From NCBI GenBank assembly GCA_964589635.1, contig CAZPRI010000003.1:1-49337 (forward strand): a stretch of DNA of 49,337 nt, written 5' to 3'. The number at the start of each line of letters is the position of its first letter. The stretch's first letter is position 1. A program made the position numbers and the translations under genes. Shown here one piece after another: positions 24,866 to 33,647 of this stretch. The stretch comes from CAZUCU01 sp964589635 (GTDB taxonomy: Bacteria; Patescibacteriota; Minisyncoccia; Phycocordibacterales; JAACPR01). A model generated the notes under the pieces. It did not search any database and was not told where the DNA came from. It saw only the letters and a list, made by a program, of their open reading frames with translations.

Positions 24866-24894
24866 TTGACAGATTAAGTAATATAGTATATAAA
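24866..24894 (+). promoter_or_regulatory. Near-consensus sigma70 promoter
   Basis: TTGACA (24866-24871), a 17-nt spacer and TATAAA (24889-24894). The start should lie near 24901, about 25 nt before ATG 24926. Confidence 0.75.
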
Positions 24895-24925
24895 TATAAA
24901 ACTGTTCCTCAACAAAAAAGACTAA

Positions 24926-25087
24926 ATGGGAAGAAAAAAGAAGTCTAAAAAAAGTCCTCCACTATTAATGAAAGATATATCGGAATATGACCCACATGAT
25001 CAGTTTCTGATCAGGGAGATACTCCGGCCGATGCAAACAGAGTTATTGGCAAAGTATATCGAATCTTTTCAATGTAAGGTGAAATGA
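24926..25087 (+). CDS. Small basic hypothetical protein, 53 aa
   Basis: The reading frame opens with a Lys-rich tract (GRKKKSKKSPPLLMKDISEY) and continues PHDQFLIREILRPMQTELLA to a TGA. No family is recognised; the N-terminus could bind nucleic acid. A near-consensus promoter precedes it and a strong terminator (25092-25116) begins 5 nt after its stop. The unit is therefore probably a real, strongly expressed small gene. Confidence 0.6.
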   Translation: MGRKKKSKKSPPLLMKDISEYDPHDQFLIREILRPMQTELLAKYIESFQCKVK

Positions 25088-25091
25088 CTTT

Positions 25092-25116
25092 GTGCCCCGT
25101 CCGAAGGACGGGGCAC
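25092..25116 (+). terminator. GC-rich terminator, GAA triloop
   Basis: GTGCCCCGTCC-GAA-GGACGGGGCAC is followed by TTTTTATAAT. Confidence 0.85.
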
Positions 25117-25203
25117 TTTTTATAATAAAAATCTAGTCCAATCAATCATTCTACAATCAATAAAACAATATTACTTCTTTAAAAGAAATTTATTTCTCCA
25201 TGG

Positions 25204-25209
25204 TATACT
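25204..25209 (+). promoter_or_regulatory. -10 box of the helicase gene
   Basis: A TGG-TATACT extended -10 lies 9 nt before ATG 25219. Confidence 0.6.
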
Positions 25210-25218
25210 CCTTGTATA

Positions 25219-26895
25219 ATGACACAAAAAGAAGCCTTAAAAGTACTAAAAATGGGTAAAAATGTCTTTCTGACTGGGGCCGCTGGTTCTGGTAAGACTC
25301 ACCTACTGAATCAATATATCGACTTTTTAAAAGAAAGAGGTGTTGAAGTTGCTGTGACTGCTTCAACAGGAATAGCAGCAACACACATTAAAGGTCTTAC
25401 AATCCACTCTTGGTCAGGAATTGGTATCAAAGACACTCTAACAGACTACGACCTAGATTTTCTCGAACAAAAACAATATCTATACAAAAGATATGAAAAA
25501 ACAAAAGTTTTGATAATCGATGAGATTTCAATGTTGAGTTCATCAGTTTTGGACTCAATCAACAAGGTTGCAAAGATGTTCAAGAGAAATAATTTACCTT
25601 TCGGAGGGATGCAGGTTATATTTTCTGGCGACTTTTTCCAACTCCCCCCTATCCAAAGATATAACCCTGAGACCATGTCATCAAACCAGGCTGCTCCAAA
25701 AATACCTTTTGCATTTAATTCAGACGCATGGGCAAATTCCGATTTACATGTTTGCTATTTGTCTGAACAATTTAGACAGACTGATAATAAACTTCTAGAT
25801 ATATTAAATTCCATACGGGATCAAATTCAGACCGATGAAATAAACAAAACTCTCTCTGATAGGATTATTCCAATCGAGGATGATGAAATCACAAAGCTTT
25901 TTACGCACAATGCGAATGTAGATACATACAATCAAGGAAAATTGGACTCTATTGATATACCAGGGAAAACATACAAAATGTCATCAAAAGGAAAAAGTAA
26001 TTTGGTCGAAACATTGAAAAAGGGATGTCTTGTACCGGAAAATCTCGTCCTAAAAAAAGGAGCACTTGTTATGTTTGTAAAAAATAATCCAGCTGCAGGA
26101 TATATAAACGGTACTGTTGGGAGAATTATAGATTTTGATGATAGTTTCCCTGTTGTTGAAACAAAGAACGGAGAAAAATTCACCGCACTCCCCCAGTCTT
26201 GGTCCGTAGAGGAGGGTCAGAAAATTTTAGCTGAGATCACACAGGTTCCATTAAAACTAGCATGGGCCGTAACAATTCATAAAAGCCAAGGGATGACGTT
26301 AGATCGAGCGTATATTGATTTATCAAACTCCTTTGTAGAAGGACAAGGCTACGTTGCACTATCTAGAATTCAAACTCTAGACGGGCTATTCTTAAAGGGC
26401 TTTAATGCAAAATCACTAACAATTCACAATGATGTAAAAACCAGAGATGATGATTTCAGAAATATTTCTGATGAAATTTTTGAGAAGACAAAAAAAATAA
26501 CAGAGAAGGATTTTGAAAAAGAACATAAGGCATTTTTGGAAAAAATTGATGCAAAAAAATTTAAGGTCTCTGATCCTGAAGGGAATAAATTAAGCACATT
26601 TCAAATAACAAAGAATTTTCTAAAGGATAAAAAGAGTCTGGATAGTATTGCCTCAGAAAGAAAATTAACAGTTGGTACAATATTAAGTCATATAGAAAAA
26701 CTACTTGAAGAAAAAGCTATCAAGAAAGAAGACTTCGTGTACCTAAAACCTTCTACAAAAGAATTCAAAGAAATGTATAATGAGATATCAGAAAAGATTG
26801 AAGAAAAAGAGGACAAGAAACTTACACCAATCTTTCAATCACTTAATGGAAAATATACCTACGAAGATATTAGATTTATAAAAATATTTTTATAA
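25219..26895 (+). CDS. PIF1-like superfamily 1B DNA helicase
   Basis: The 558-residue protein has Walker A G20AAGSGKT27, then STGIAATHIKGLTIHSWSGI (motif Ia region), Walker B VLIIDEISML, GDFFQLPPI (motif III), LSEQFRQ and the C-terminal WAVTIHKSQGMTLD and GYVALSR motifs. These are diagnostic of PIF1/RRM3 helicases. The last 110 residues resemble the helix-turn-helix domain found at the C-terminus of RecQ-type helicases (TVGTILSHIEKLLEEKAI). The role is presumably G-quadruplex or replication/repair processing. It is transcribed alone, convergent with the ftsX operon. Confidence 0.9.
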   Translation: MTQKEALKVLKMGKNVFLTGAAGSGKTHLLNQYIDFLKERGVEVAVTASTGIAATHIKGLTIHSWSGIGIKDTLTDYDLDFLEQKQYLYKRYEKTKVLIIDEISMLSSSVLDSINKVAKMFKRNNLPFGGMQVIFSGDFFQLPPIQRYNPETMSSNQAAPKIPFAFNSDAWANSDLHVCYLSEQFRQTDNKLLDILNSIRDQIQTDEINKTLSDRIIPIEDDEITKLFTHNANVDTYNQGKLDSIDIPGKTYKMSSKGKSNLVETLKKGCLVPENLVLKKGALVMFVKNNPAAGYINGTVGRIIDFDDSFPVVETKNGEKFTALPQSWSVEEGQKILAEITQVPLKLAWAVTIHKSQGMTLDRAYIDLSNSFVEGQGYVALSRIQTLDGLFLKGFNAKSLTIHNDVKTRDDDFRNISDEIFEKTKKITEKDFEKEHKAFLEKIDAKKFKVSDPEGNKLSTFQITKNFLKDKKSLDSIASERKLTVGTILSHIEKLLEEKAIKKEDFVYLKPSTKEFKEMYNEISEKIEEKEDKKLTPIFQSLNGKYTYEDIRFIKIFL

Positions 26896-26896
26896 A

Positions 26897-27103
26897 CTAA
26901 AGCCCAAGAGAGCTAATGTCAGTATAACTACTTAAAAAGCTTGGAATCACAAACATCATTCCAATTAATGGTAGAAGAAATCCTATTACAGAGACAACTA
27001 TTATTATGAGGAAATATTTTCGTGTCTTCTCTACTGATACATATATTTCATCAATTTTTTTTGATTGTTCTTCTATTTTATCTAATATTTCTTGTTCATT
27101 CAT
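26897..27103 (-). CDS. Small membrane protein, 68 aa
   Basis: The N-terminal half is a charged amphipathic helix (NEQEILDKIEEQSKKIDEIY). The C-terminal half has one or two hydrophobic segments (KYFLIIIVVSVIGFLLPLIG). No family is recognised. It follows ftsX by 12 nt and may be a distal gene of the prfB-ftsE-ftsX operon. Confidence 0.6.
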   Translation of the reverse strand: MNEQEILDKIEEQSKKIDEIYVSVEKTRKYFLIIIVVSVIGFLLPLIGMMFVIPSFLSSYTDISSLGL

Positions 27104-27115
27104 AATATGTACATA

Positions 27116-28051
27116 TTAACCCTTTCTTTGCTCTCGTAAGTATTTTTTAATAGCGAAGAAACTTGAAATTGAACCAATCAAAATACTTGAGAAGAATATA
27201 ATCAGGAATATTTCACCAAATGATTTTAGGTAATATTCGAATACGCTCAAGCCACCAAAGAATGATGCTGTTGTCGGCCCTATCCAATAGGTTATTGGGT
27301 AAAGTAGAACTAAAGTAATAATTGATGCTGTAATTCCATACATAATTCCTGTGATAATAAATGGTCCAGAAATATATGAACCTGAGGCCCCAACTAATCT
27401 CATAACTTTAATTTCATTTCTAGAAATATGCATTGATAATCTAATAGTATTGAATGTGATCAGAATTGATATAAGAATAAACAGTGCAGTAATGAATGTT
27501 CCAAGGTTTTCTCCTGAATCAATTATTTCAGTCAATTTATCAATGATTTCTTTATTTTGATTGAAGTTAACATTGTCGACGATAGATTCTGGAAGATCTA
27601 CTGGGTAATTTTGTTCAAGAAATATTGAAACACTTTCATATTGAGAAGTCTCTTTTGTCTTAATGTTTAAAATAGCTCCCAGTGGGTTTTCTTCTAGTTC
27701 ATCCAACGCTTCAAGTATTTCCTCATTGTTTCTGTAGTTAAATTCAAAATCTTCCAGGGCTTGCTCTCTTGAGACATACTGAACAAAATCAACTTCAGGA
27801 AGATTTTCTATTTGCTTTTGAACTTCAAGAACAGCGTTCTCGCTAGCCTCTGGAAGAAAATATACATTTACATCAACTTTATCCTTTATATCACTTAAAG
27901 TGTTTTTCAGTAGTGCTCCAGAAAGAACAATTGTAGACAATACAAAAAGCGTAATTGTCATAATTAAAACAGCAGATAAGGTTACGAAACCATTTCTAAA
28001 AAAGTTTACGAAACCAGTCCTTGAAATTCTTTTTACATTAAGCCAAAACAT
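27116..28051 (-). CDS. ftsX: Cell division protein FtsX
   Basis: This is the membrane subunit of the FtsEX complex, which activates peptidoglycan hydrolases at division. The 311-residue protein has a first transmembrane helix (about 22-46), a large extracytoplasmic domain with VDVNVYFLPEASENAVLEVQ and FVQYVSREQALEDF, and three C-terminal helices. NEIKVMRLVGASGSYISGPF is the conserved MacB/FtsX-like stretch. It lies 18 nt after ftsE in the same operon. Confidence 0.94.
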   Translation of the reverse strand: MFWLNVKRISRTGFVNFFRNGFVTLSAVLIMTITLFVLSTIVLSGALLKNTLSDIKDKVDVNVYFLPEASENAVLEVQKQIENLPEVDFVQYVSREQALEDFEFNYRNNEEILEALDELEENPLGAILNIKTKETSQYESVSIFLEQNYPVDLPESIVDNVNFNQNKEIIDKLTEIIDSGENLGTFITALFILISILITFNTIRLSMHISRNEIKVMRLVGASGSYISGPFIITGIMYGITASIITLVLLYPITYWIGPTTASFFGGLSVFEYYLKSFGEIFLIIFFSSILIGSISSFFAIKKYLREQRKG

Positions 28052-28069
28052 ATTTATTTACTATTTTAA

Positions 28070-28750
28070 TTACATTGAATAAAGTCCTCCTGAGTCATCA
28101 CGTGTAATCTTACCATTTTCAATAGTGATTACTCTTTTTTGCAACTCATCTACAACTCCCTTGTTATGTGTTGTAAGAATTACAGTTGTTCCAAGATCAT
28201 TTATTTTCCTTAAAATCTGAACAATATCGTAGGTATTTGTTGGATCAAGATGACCAGTAGGTTCGTCAGCAATCAATACGTCTGGTTGATTAACGATAGC
28301 TCTAGCAATTGCAACTCTTTGTCTTTCACCACCTGATAAATCATCTGGAAAAGAGTTCATCTTTCGTTCTAAACCGACAAGTCTTAAGGCATGAGGAACA
28401 TCAGCCTCAATTTCCTCGTCTTCTCTTCCTGCAATTTCCATAGCAAAAGCGACATTCTCATATACAGTCTTATCTGGAATTAGACGATACTCCTGGAAAA
28501 TAGATCCTACTTTCCTTCTAAGAGAAGTAATTTGGCTTGATTTTAAACTATGAATATCTTCTGATTCATAATACACAGAGCCTTGTGTTGGGGTTTCTTC
28601 AGCAAGAAGGAGTTTAAGCAGTGTTGTCTTCCCTGCACCAGAATGACCAACAACAGAAACAAACTCCCCGGGTTCGATTTTTAAATCAATATCCAGAAGT
28701 GCATTTGTACCGTCTTCATATATTTTTGAAACTTTATCAAAATAAATCAT
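28070..28750 (-). CDS. ftsE: Cell division ATP-binding protein FtsE
   Basis: This is the ABC ATPase partner of FtsX. The 226-residue protein has Walker A G35HSGAGKT42, a Q-loop, signature LSGGERQRVAIARA and Walker B VLIADEPTGHLDP. The start YFDKVSKIYEDGTNALLDI is typical of FtsE. The start codon directly abuts the prfB stop, so translation is probably coupled. The order prfB-ftsE-ftsX is conserved in many bacteria. Confidence 0.95.
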   Translation of the reverse strand: MIYFDKVSKIYEDGTNALLDIDLKIEPGEFVSVVGHSGAGKTTLLKLLLAEETPTQGSVYYESEDIHSLKSSQITSLRRKVGSIFQEYRLIPDKTVYENVAFAMEIAGREDEEIEADVPHALRLVGLERKMNSFPDDLSGGERQRVAIARAIVNQPDVLIADEPTGHLDPTNTYDIVQILRKINDLGTTVILTTHNKGVVDELQKRVITIENGKITRDDSGGLYSM

Positions 28751-29635
28751 TTAATTTTCTTTTTCTTTCATCTTAATAATAAATTCGTCTATGTCTCCAT
28801 CGAATACTTTGTCTATGTTTCTTATCTCAAAATTTGTCCTATGGTCTTTCACCATCTTGTATGGATCCAAGACATAAGACCTTATTTGACTACCCCATTC
28901 TGGAGAAACATTTTTCGTAATGGATAAATCCCTCACCTGTTCTTTTTCTTGCTCCTTAAGTAAATTATACAATTTTGCGCGGATTATTTCCATCGCCTTC
29001 TCCTTGTTCTGTAATTGACTCCTTTCGTTGGAAACAAAAGCTGATATTCCTGTAGGAGTATGTACTACTCGAACAGCTGTTTCTCTTTTGTTTACATTTT
29101 GGCCACCTGGCCCACTTGCCTTAGTGAACTGGATATCTAAATCATCTTCTGGGATATTAAAATCTACTGATGTTGAATCTATAACAGGAAGGACTTCAAC
29201 CATTGCAAATGAGGTTTGTCGCTTACCTGCAGAATTGAAAGGAGATTTTCTCACCAATCTATGTACTCCCGCCTCATACTTTAGATTTCCAAAAACTTTT
29301 TTCCCTGAAACCTCTAAAACAATATTCTTATATCCGCCATGGTCAGACTTGTTTTCATCCAAAAAATCGTATTTCCAATTTTTCAAATCAAAAAACTTCA
29401 TATACATTTCCAAAAGTATTCGTACAAAATCTTCCGCATCATCCCCTCCTACACCAGAAAAAATGGTCATGATTGCACTTCCGTTATCATATTTTGAACC
29501 ACCTTCTAATTGTATTTTTAAATCAGACATTTCCTTTATCATTTTCTGAGCTTTATCACTATCATTCCAGAAATCAGGAAGATTCATCAATACCTCAATT
29601 TCATTTATTCGTTCCTGTATCTCATTTTTATGCAT
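28751..29635 (-). CDS. prfB: Peptide chain release factor 2, short N-terminus
   Basis: This factor terminates translation at UGA and UAA. The 294-residue protein lacks much of the usual N-terminal domain (E. coli RF2 has 365). The codon-reading SPF motif is present (LVRKSPFNSAGKRQTSF), as is the catalytic GGQ (ASGPGGQNVNKRETAVR). No internal frameshift site is needed to read the gene. TATAAT lies 7 nt before the ATG. It leads the ftsE-ftsX operon. Its presence argues that UGA is a stop codon here. Confidence 0.95.
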   Translation of the reverse strand: MHKNEIQERINEIEVLMNLPDFWNDSDKAQKMIKEMSDLKIQLEGGSKYDNGSAIMTIFSGVGGDDAEDFVRILLEMYMKFFDLKNWKYDFLDENKSDHGGYKNIVLEVSGKKVFGNLKYEAGVHRLVRKSPFNSAGKRQTSFAMVEVLPVIDSTSVDFNIPEDDLDIQFTKASGPGGQNVNKRETAVRVVHTPTGISAFVSNERSQLQNKEKAMEIIRAKLYNLLKEQEKEQVRDLSITKNVSPEWGSQIRSYVLDPYKMVKDHRTNFEIRNIDKVFDGDIDEFIIKMKEKEN

Positions 29636-29642
29636 TGAAATG

Positions 29643-29648
29643 ATTATA
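29643..29648 (-). promoter_or_regulatory. -10 box of the prfB-ftsE-ftsX operon
   Basis: A TGT-TATAAT extended -10 lies 7 nt before ATG 29635; the mRNA is predicted to be leaderless. Confidence 0.65.
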
Positions 29649-29651
29649 ACA

Positions 29652-29686
29652 TTTTAAAAGCGGCGCCGAAGGCGCCGCTTTTAAAA
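29652..29686. terminator. Bidirectional terminator, 16-bp stem, GAA triloop
   Basis: TTTTAAAAGCGGCGCC-GAA-GGCGCCGCTTTTAAAA is a perfect palindrome that ends the CAP-domain gene just upstream of the prfB promoter. Confidence 0.87.
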
Positions 29687-29715
29687 GCCTAAAGCCACAC
29701 TACAAATCGAACTGA

Positions 29716-30660
29716 TTAAACAATCTCTGAGAAAACATTAACAATCACTTCATTAAAATATATAAAACCAAAAAGTATGATTAATAATATTATCCCATTG
29801 AGTATCAATTTTGGATGTTGAATTTTTATCTTAATTAAAACCTTCAGTAAGATGGCCAACATTACGACAATACCAAATATATACAACACAAACGTTATTA
29901 AACTTTTTGGGGAAGTTTTTATCTTTTCAATTAAGCTCAATTCTACATTCTCAGAATTAGAAAAAGTAGAGGTTTCTACTCCTAAAACCAAACTTTCATT
30001 CTCATTGAGCTGACTTTTGTCTTCATAAGAGAGAGTTAGATCTACAACATCATCATCTATCGCATCAACTTGCTGAATTATTGGCTCCAGTTCTAGAGAA
30101 GGTTCTCCAAAAAATTGAGCAACAAAAATAGCTTTTCTTCCTTTATAAAGACCCTCTGCGGTAGCAATACCCATCTCAGCAAAATCACCTCTTAAAATAT
30201 TTTGTCTATGAGTTGGACTATTCATCCATGCATTATGAACATCATTTGAATCGATGAAATTTACTGCAAGATTCTCACCTGCATTTAGATATTGATACCC
30301 AGACAAATTAACCCAATACCAAGGATCCTTTCCATCAGGACTAACATGAGAAAAATATCCCTTTTCTGCCATGTCGTTAGCTTTCATTTGAGCAGCTAAT
30401 ATTAATTTGTCATTACTACTTAAAACATTTTCACCAAAATCAACTCTTTCATCATTAACTTTTTCAAATAGAACTGCCGGAAAAACTGCTGAAAGGTTTT
30501 CAAATTTTTCAGAAAAAAGCGGAGTAAAAAAGGTTAGAGTAACTAGCTCAAACAGAACAGCCCCTACTATGAAAAAAAGCACACTTTTTTTTCTCAAAAA
30601 ATGAGGCTGGTGATCATTATGGTCTCCAGGAATGAAGTACTTATCTACTATCTTTTTCAT
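29716..30660 (-). CDS. CAP/SCP-domain membrane protein
   Basis: From ATG 30660 the protein has 314 residues: a cytoplasmic start, a transmembrane helix (about 25-45), an extracellular CAP domain (about 65-190), a Glu/Asp-rich linker and two C-terminal hydrophobic helices. CAP landmarks are LILAAQMKANDMAEKGYFSH, AGENLAVNF and WMNSPTHRQNIL. Bacterial CAP proteins are extracellular with largely unknown activity. The earlier in-frame ATG at 30681 adds seven residues and lies in the putative promoter. Confidence 0.87.
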   Translation of the reverse strand: MKKIVDKYFIPGDHNDHQPHFLRKKSVLFFIVGAVLFELVTLTFFTPLFSEKFENLSAVFPAVLFEKVNDERVDFGENVLSSNDKLILAAQMKANDMAEKGYFSHVSPDGKDPWYWVNLSGYQYLNAGENLAVNFIDSNDVHNAWMNSPTHRQNILRGDFAEMGIATAEGLYKGRKAIFVAQFFGEPSLELEPIIQQVDAIDDDVVDLTLSYEDKSQLNENESLVLGVETSTFSNSENVELSLIEKIKTSPKSLITFVLYIFGIVVMLAILLKVLIKIKIQHPKLILNGIILLIILFGFIYFNEVIVNVFSEIV

Positions 30661-30745
30661 ACGGTATATAAAATAGTACAACGTTTTACAGAATTTAACA
30701 ATAGCTCCAGTACATACACGTTATCGAATATATCTTTTTTCATGA

Positions 30746-30751
30746 TAAAAT
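30746..30751 (+). promoter_or_regulatory. -10 box of the 30759 gene
   Basis: A TGA-TAAAAT extended -10 lies 7 nt before ATG 30759. Confidence 0.6.
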
Positions 30752-30758
30752 TTAGGTA

Positions 30759-31496
30759 ATGAATTTAAGGAAAACCTTTACCTCTAAACAATCACTTTTT
30801 GCAATGTCTGGAATAGCACTTATAGGTTTGATCTTATTTCTAGTAATCCAAAATCAAATTGTCGACATTGAGACTAAGTCCATAGAAACTGAAGTACGAA
30901 TTAAACTACAGACAGAAAGGTTACTTTTTGATTTAAGAGAAACTCTTGTTTCTGGAGCATCAATAGAAGATAAGGCTACAGAATCTCTTTCAATAATTAA
31001 TGAGATAAGGAAACTGCTTGATTCTGAATATATCTACTTAAGACTAGATGCCCAGAGAAATATCAACATAATTCATGGGAAAATCAACAAAATAGAAGAA
31101 TCCATTCTTGAGGGAAACATAGATGAAGCTGTGGAATTAGTTGATGAGCTTATTAATACGTTGGAGAAATCAGACAACCTTGGAGAACTCGGTGGAAGTG
31201 GTGGAAATTCATCAAATGGTAACTCAGGGACGAACACAGAGAATAATCCTGATTTTTCGGAAAATGAAAATACTAGTCCGACAAACACTGACAACAGCAA
31301 TAATTCAAACAATAATAACAACACAGGCGCAACAGGGACAGAAGTAATTACAGACACAGAAGGAACAGAAGAACAAAATCCTTTCATAGAAAATGAAAAT
31401 GGAACATACGATGGAATTGTTCCAGATTTTGATAGAGATCGATCGAAAAGGAAGCACACAGAAGAAGAATCTGTTGACCTGAAAATTGGTGAGTAA
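30759..31496 (+). CDS. Membrane-anchored coiled-coil protein with low-complexity tail
   Basis: The 245-residue protein has an N-terminal transmembrane helix (about 12-30) and a helical, probably coiled-coil region (about 35-140, IETKSIETEVRIKLQTERLL). A Gly/Asn/Ser/Thr-rich disordered stretch (about 145-200) and a charged C-terminus follow. No catalytic motif is visible. The arrangement suggests a surface-exposed or periplasmic spacer; the function is unknown. It is monocistronic. Confidence 0.65.
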   Translation: MNLRKTFTSKQSLFAMSGIALIGLILFLVIQNQIVDIETKSIETEVRIKLQTERLLFDLRETLVSGASIEDKATESLSIINEIRKLLDSEYIYLRLDAQRNINIIHGKINKIEESILEGNIDEAVELVDELINTLEKSDNLGELGGSGGNSSNGNSGTNTENNPDFSENENTSPTNTDNSNNSNNNNNTGATGTEVITDTEGTEEQNPFIENENGTYDGIVPDFDRDRSKRKHTEEESVDLKIGE

Positions 31497-31537
31497 ACAT
31501 ATCTACTTACAACCTCTAAAATCTATCCGATTCTTGT

Positions 31538-31543
31538 TATACT
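31538..31543 (+). promoter_or_regulatory. -10 box of tspO
   Basis: A TGT-TATACT extended -10 lies 6 nt before ATG 31550. Confidence 0.65.
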
Positions 31544-31549
31544 TAAGAC

Positions 31550-31945
31550 ATGAATACATATAATTGGTACTCGACATTACTAAAGCCATCATGGGCTCCA
31601 CCTTCATGGATTTTTGGTCCAGTCTGGACGGTTTTATATATATTAATAGCAATTTCTTTTGGAAAAGTTTTTATTATGTTTTTTCAAAAAACAATTCCTT
31701 TTATAGTTTTTCTACCATTCCTATTAAACATAATATTCAACCTATCCTTCACCCCACTGCAATTTGGTCTAAGAAATAATTTACTTGCATCGATTGATAT
31801 CTTACTTGTACTCGCAACATTAATTTGGGCAATGAATGCAATATTTCCATATGCAAAATGGATTTCATATATACAGATCCCTTACCTATTATGGGTTTCT
31901 TTTGCGACAGTACTTCAGCTGACAATTACAATAATGAATAAATAA
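31550..31945 (+). CDS. tspO: TspO/MBR family protein
   Basis: This small integral membrane protein of the translocator/peripheral benzodiazepine receptor family binds tetrapyrroles and related ligands. The 131-residue protein has five helices. The family signature WYSTLLKPSWAPPSWIFGPV opens the protein, WTVLYILIAIS follows, and the last helix reads PYLLWVSFATVLQLTI. About 30 residues shorter than most homologues. Its role in a CPR cell without tetrapyrrole synthesis is unclear. Convergent with the DoxX gene. Confidence 0.92.
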   Translation: MNTYNWYSTLLKPSWAPPSWIFGPVWTVLYILIAISFGKVFIMFFQKTIPFIVFLPFLLNIIFNLSFTPLQFGLRNNLLASIDILLVLATLIWAMNAIFPYAKWISYIQIPYLLWVSFATVLQLTITIMNK

Positions 31946-31954
31946 ACTATATAT

Positions 31955-32434
31955 TTATTTAAGAATTGAGAACCTAGATACAAGTTTTGACTTCTTCCAC
32001 TTATTACCAAATCCCAAATAATCTCCAGCATTAAGAAGTGAGAAAAGTAACAACACAATTGCATAAATTATGTGTTCATCAATAAAAGGGTTGTGTTCTG
32101 GTGGCAAAACAGAAGCGTACATTAGAATAAGCATTACTACTCCTAGATATGATGTTAATCTAACACCAATTCCTAAGATTAGTGATATTCCAATACCAAG
32201 TAAACCAATCATAAAAATCCAATCTATTAAAGGATTACCTGCTAAACCTTTAAAGAATTCTTCGAAAGGACCTTTTGTAGCAAAGCTCAGAAAACCAGTT
32301 GTCGGTGATGATCCATCTATCCAGCCTTTTCCAGATTCTGTCGCATACCCTAAACCTAATAATTTATCTAGAAACGGCCACAAAAAAATCCAACCTGTCA
32401 AAATTCTTAATAAACCTAAAAAATAATTTTTCAT
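31955..32434 (-). CDS. DoxX family membrane protein
   Basis: The 159-residue protein has four transmembrane helices. The family-typical start is LLRILTGWIFLWPFLDKLLG, and the middle helices read MIGLLGIGISLILGIGVRLT. DoxX proteins were first described as quinone-oxidase subunits but most are of unknown redox role. It is convergent with tspO, with a 9-nt gap. Confidence 0.85.
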   Translation of the reverse strand: MKNYFLGLLRILTGWIFLWPFLDKLLGLGYATESGKGWIDGSSPTTGFLSFATKGPFEEFFKGLAGNPLIDWIFMIGLLGIGISLILGIGVRLTSYLGVVMLILMYASVLPPEHNPFIDEHIIYAIVLLLFSLLNAGDYLGFGNKWKKSKLVSRFSILK

Positions 32435-32462
32435 ATATTAAATTATACCTCTACCTCAGATC

Positions 32463-32493
32463 AAAAAACACCTTGGCTATAAAGGTGTTTTTT
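32463..32493. terminator. Bidirectional hairpin
   Basis: AAAAAACACCTT pairs with AAGGTGTTTTTT around a short loop. It lies upstream of the DoxX gene and beyond the end of the frameshifted operon at 32554. Confidence 0.7.
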
Positions 32494-32553
32494 GAGTTGT
32501 AAGCTTTCGTGGTTTTTCTAGAGCTTGTCGAGGGGAGATTGTCGGATCAATAA

Positions 32554-33077
32554 TTACTCAGACTTACTATTGAAATCTTTGAATTTATTAAATAAATCCA
32601 ATACTTTTTCTTTGCTTAATTTTTTAAAATAAGCTACCTTATCCCCATAAGACTTTGGAACATCGAAAATACCATGCCTTACTATAGGCCCCAGGCCCAT
32701 TTAGATACTACTTTGTCGTCACTATCCAATAATCCTGAATGTGTTATTTCACCGGGATAATCTTCTTCATTTTCATAAATAATATAATCTCCTTTTTCTG
32801 GAATTTGCGTCTCTTCTAATAAGTTATCTCCAATAAGTTTTTTAAAAAATGAACTGTAAATAAATCCATTTGTATCGTCTATAATTTTCTGGTCAAAATT
32901 CAGGCCTAGGGCATATACAAAGCAATTATAGTTTCTATTTTCTTCGGGTGGATTCTGGATTATTTCCAAACTACTAGGCAATAAATCTAAAACTTTTTCT
33001 TCAAATAAGTCTGGTTTCCACCAATTTTCTTTTTTATTCGATTCAATTATTCTATCTAGCTCTTTTCTGTCTAGCAT
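32554..33077 (-). pseudogene. Frameshifted gene, DUF7689-like C-terminus
   Basis: Translation from ATG 33077 gives 131 residues ending KWAWGL at a TAG. Adding one G to the G4 run (C4 at 32689-32692 on the plus strand) continues the protein as GPIVRHGIFDVPKSYGDKVA and FKKLSKEKVLDLF to TAA 32554, exactly 174 residues. The joined W-G-P-x-x-R-H...VPxSYG segment resembles DUF7689-type proteins, an assignment of low certainty. Features include NCFVYALGL near residue 50. It starts 1 nt after the stop of the upstream frameshifted gene. Confidence 0.65.
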
Positions 33078-33078
33078 T

Positions 33079-33647
33079 TTAATTAGTTCTTATTGATTTT
33101 ATAATATTCATATAACCTTCTTCTTCAACAATTTGCCAAGCACGATAATATTCCTCATTTTTAGTAGCACTCGATTTTAATTTTTCTTTTTCTATTCTTT
33201 CTGGTTCCTCAAAAATATCCTTAAATAAATATTCTAATATTGCAAAAGTGTAAATATGATTTCTAGTACTATCTGTCTCTTCTCTATATTCATATTTTTT
33301 GCCAAATTATGATCTGCAAATAAATTATGTATTAGTTCATGACATAAAACACTAACGAACTCTTTTGGTGAATATTTTGCTCTTAATATCATAGGAGCAC
33401 TCATATCTCTAGTGGTAGCAGAAACTATAAATACATCAATTCTATTTCTAATATATCTCAATCCAATCTTGTCCAAACCATCAATAAACTTATCTTCATA
33501 TCTTGACCATTCATCCTTAAATATACCGACTTTTTGAAGTACTTCGTCTGGAGTAAGAAAAACATGCTCTGGATACTTTTGTTCTATATAAGGCTTGAAA
33601 AAAGGTTCAATGAGTCTTCCATATCTAATTACTATTTTAGGTTTCAT
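33079..33647 (-). pseudogene. Frameshifted zincin-like metalloprotease gene
   Basis: From ATG 33647 the protein carries a zinc-protease-type motif H-E-L-I-H in SVLCHELIHNLFADHN. It then runs out of frame after a six-A run (T6 at 33295-33300 on the plus strand) and stops at 33234. One extra A restores KKYEYREETDSTRNHIYTFA and a charged helical tail to TAA 33079: 189 residues, with the stop 1 nt from the next ATG. The family is unknown. The two-gene operon looks recently inactivated or mis-assembled. Confidence 0.65.

Noticed and set aside
28751..29635. Programmed frameshift in prfB
   Set aside because: The gene reads continuously from ATG 29635 with intact SPF and GGQ motifs; no internal TGA with a slippery CTT is present in the visible 5' part.
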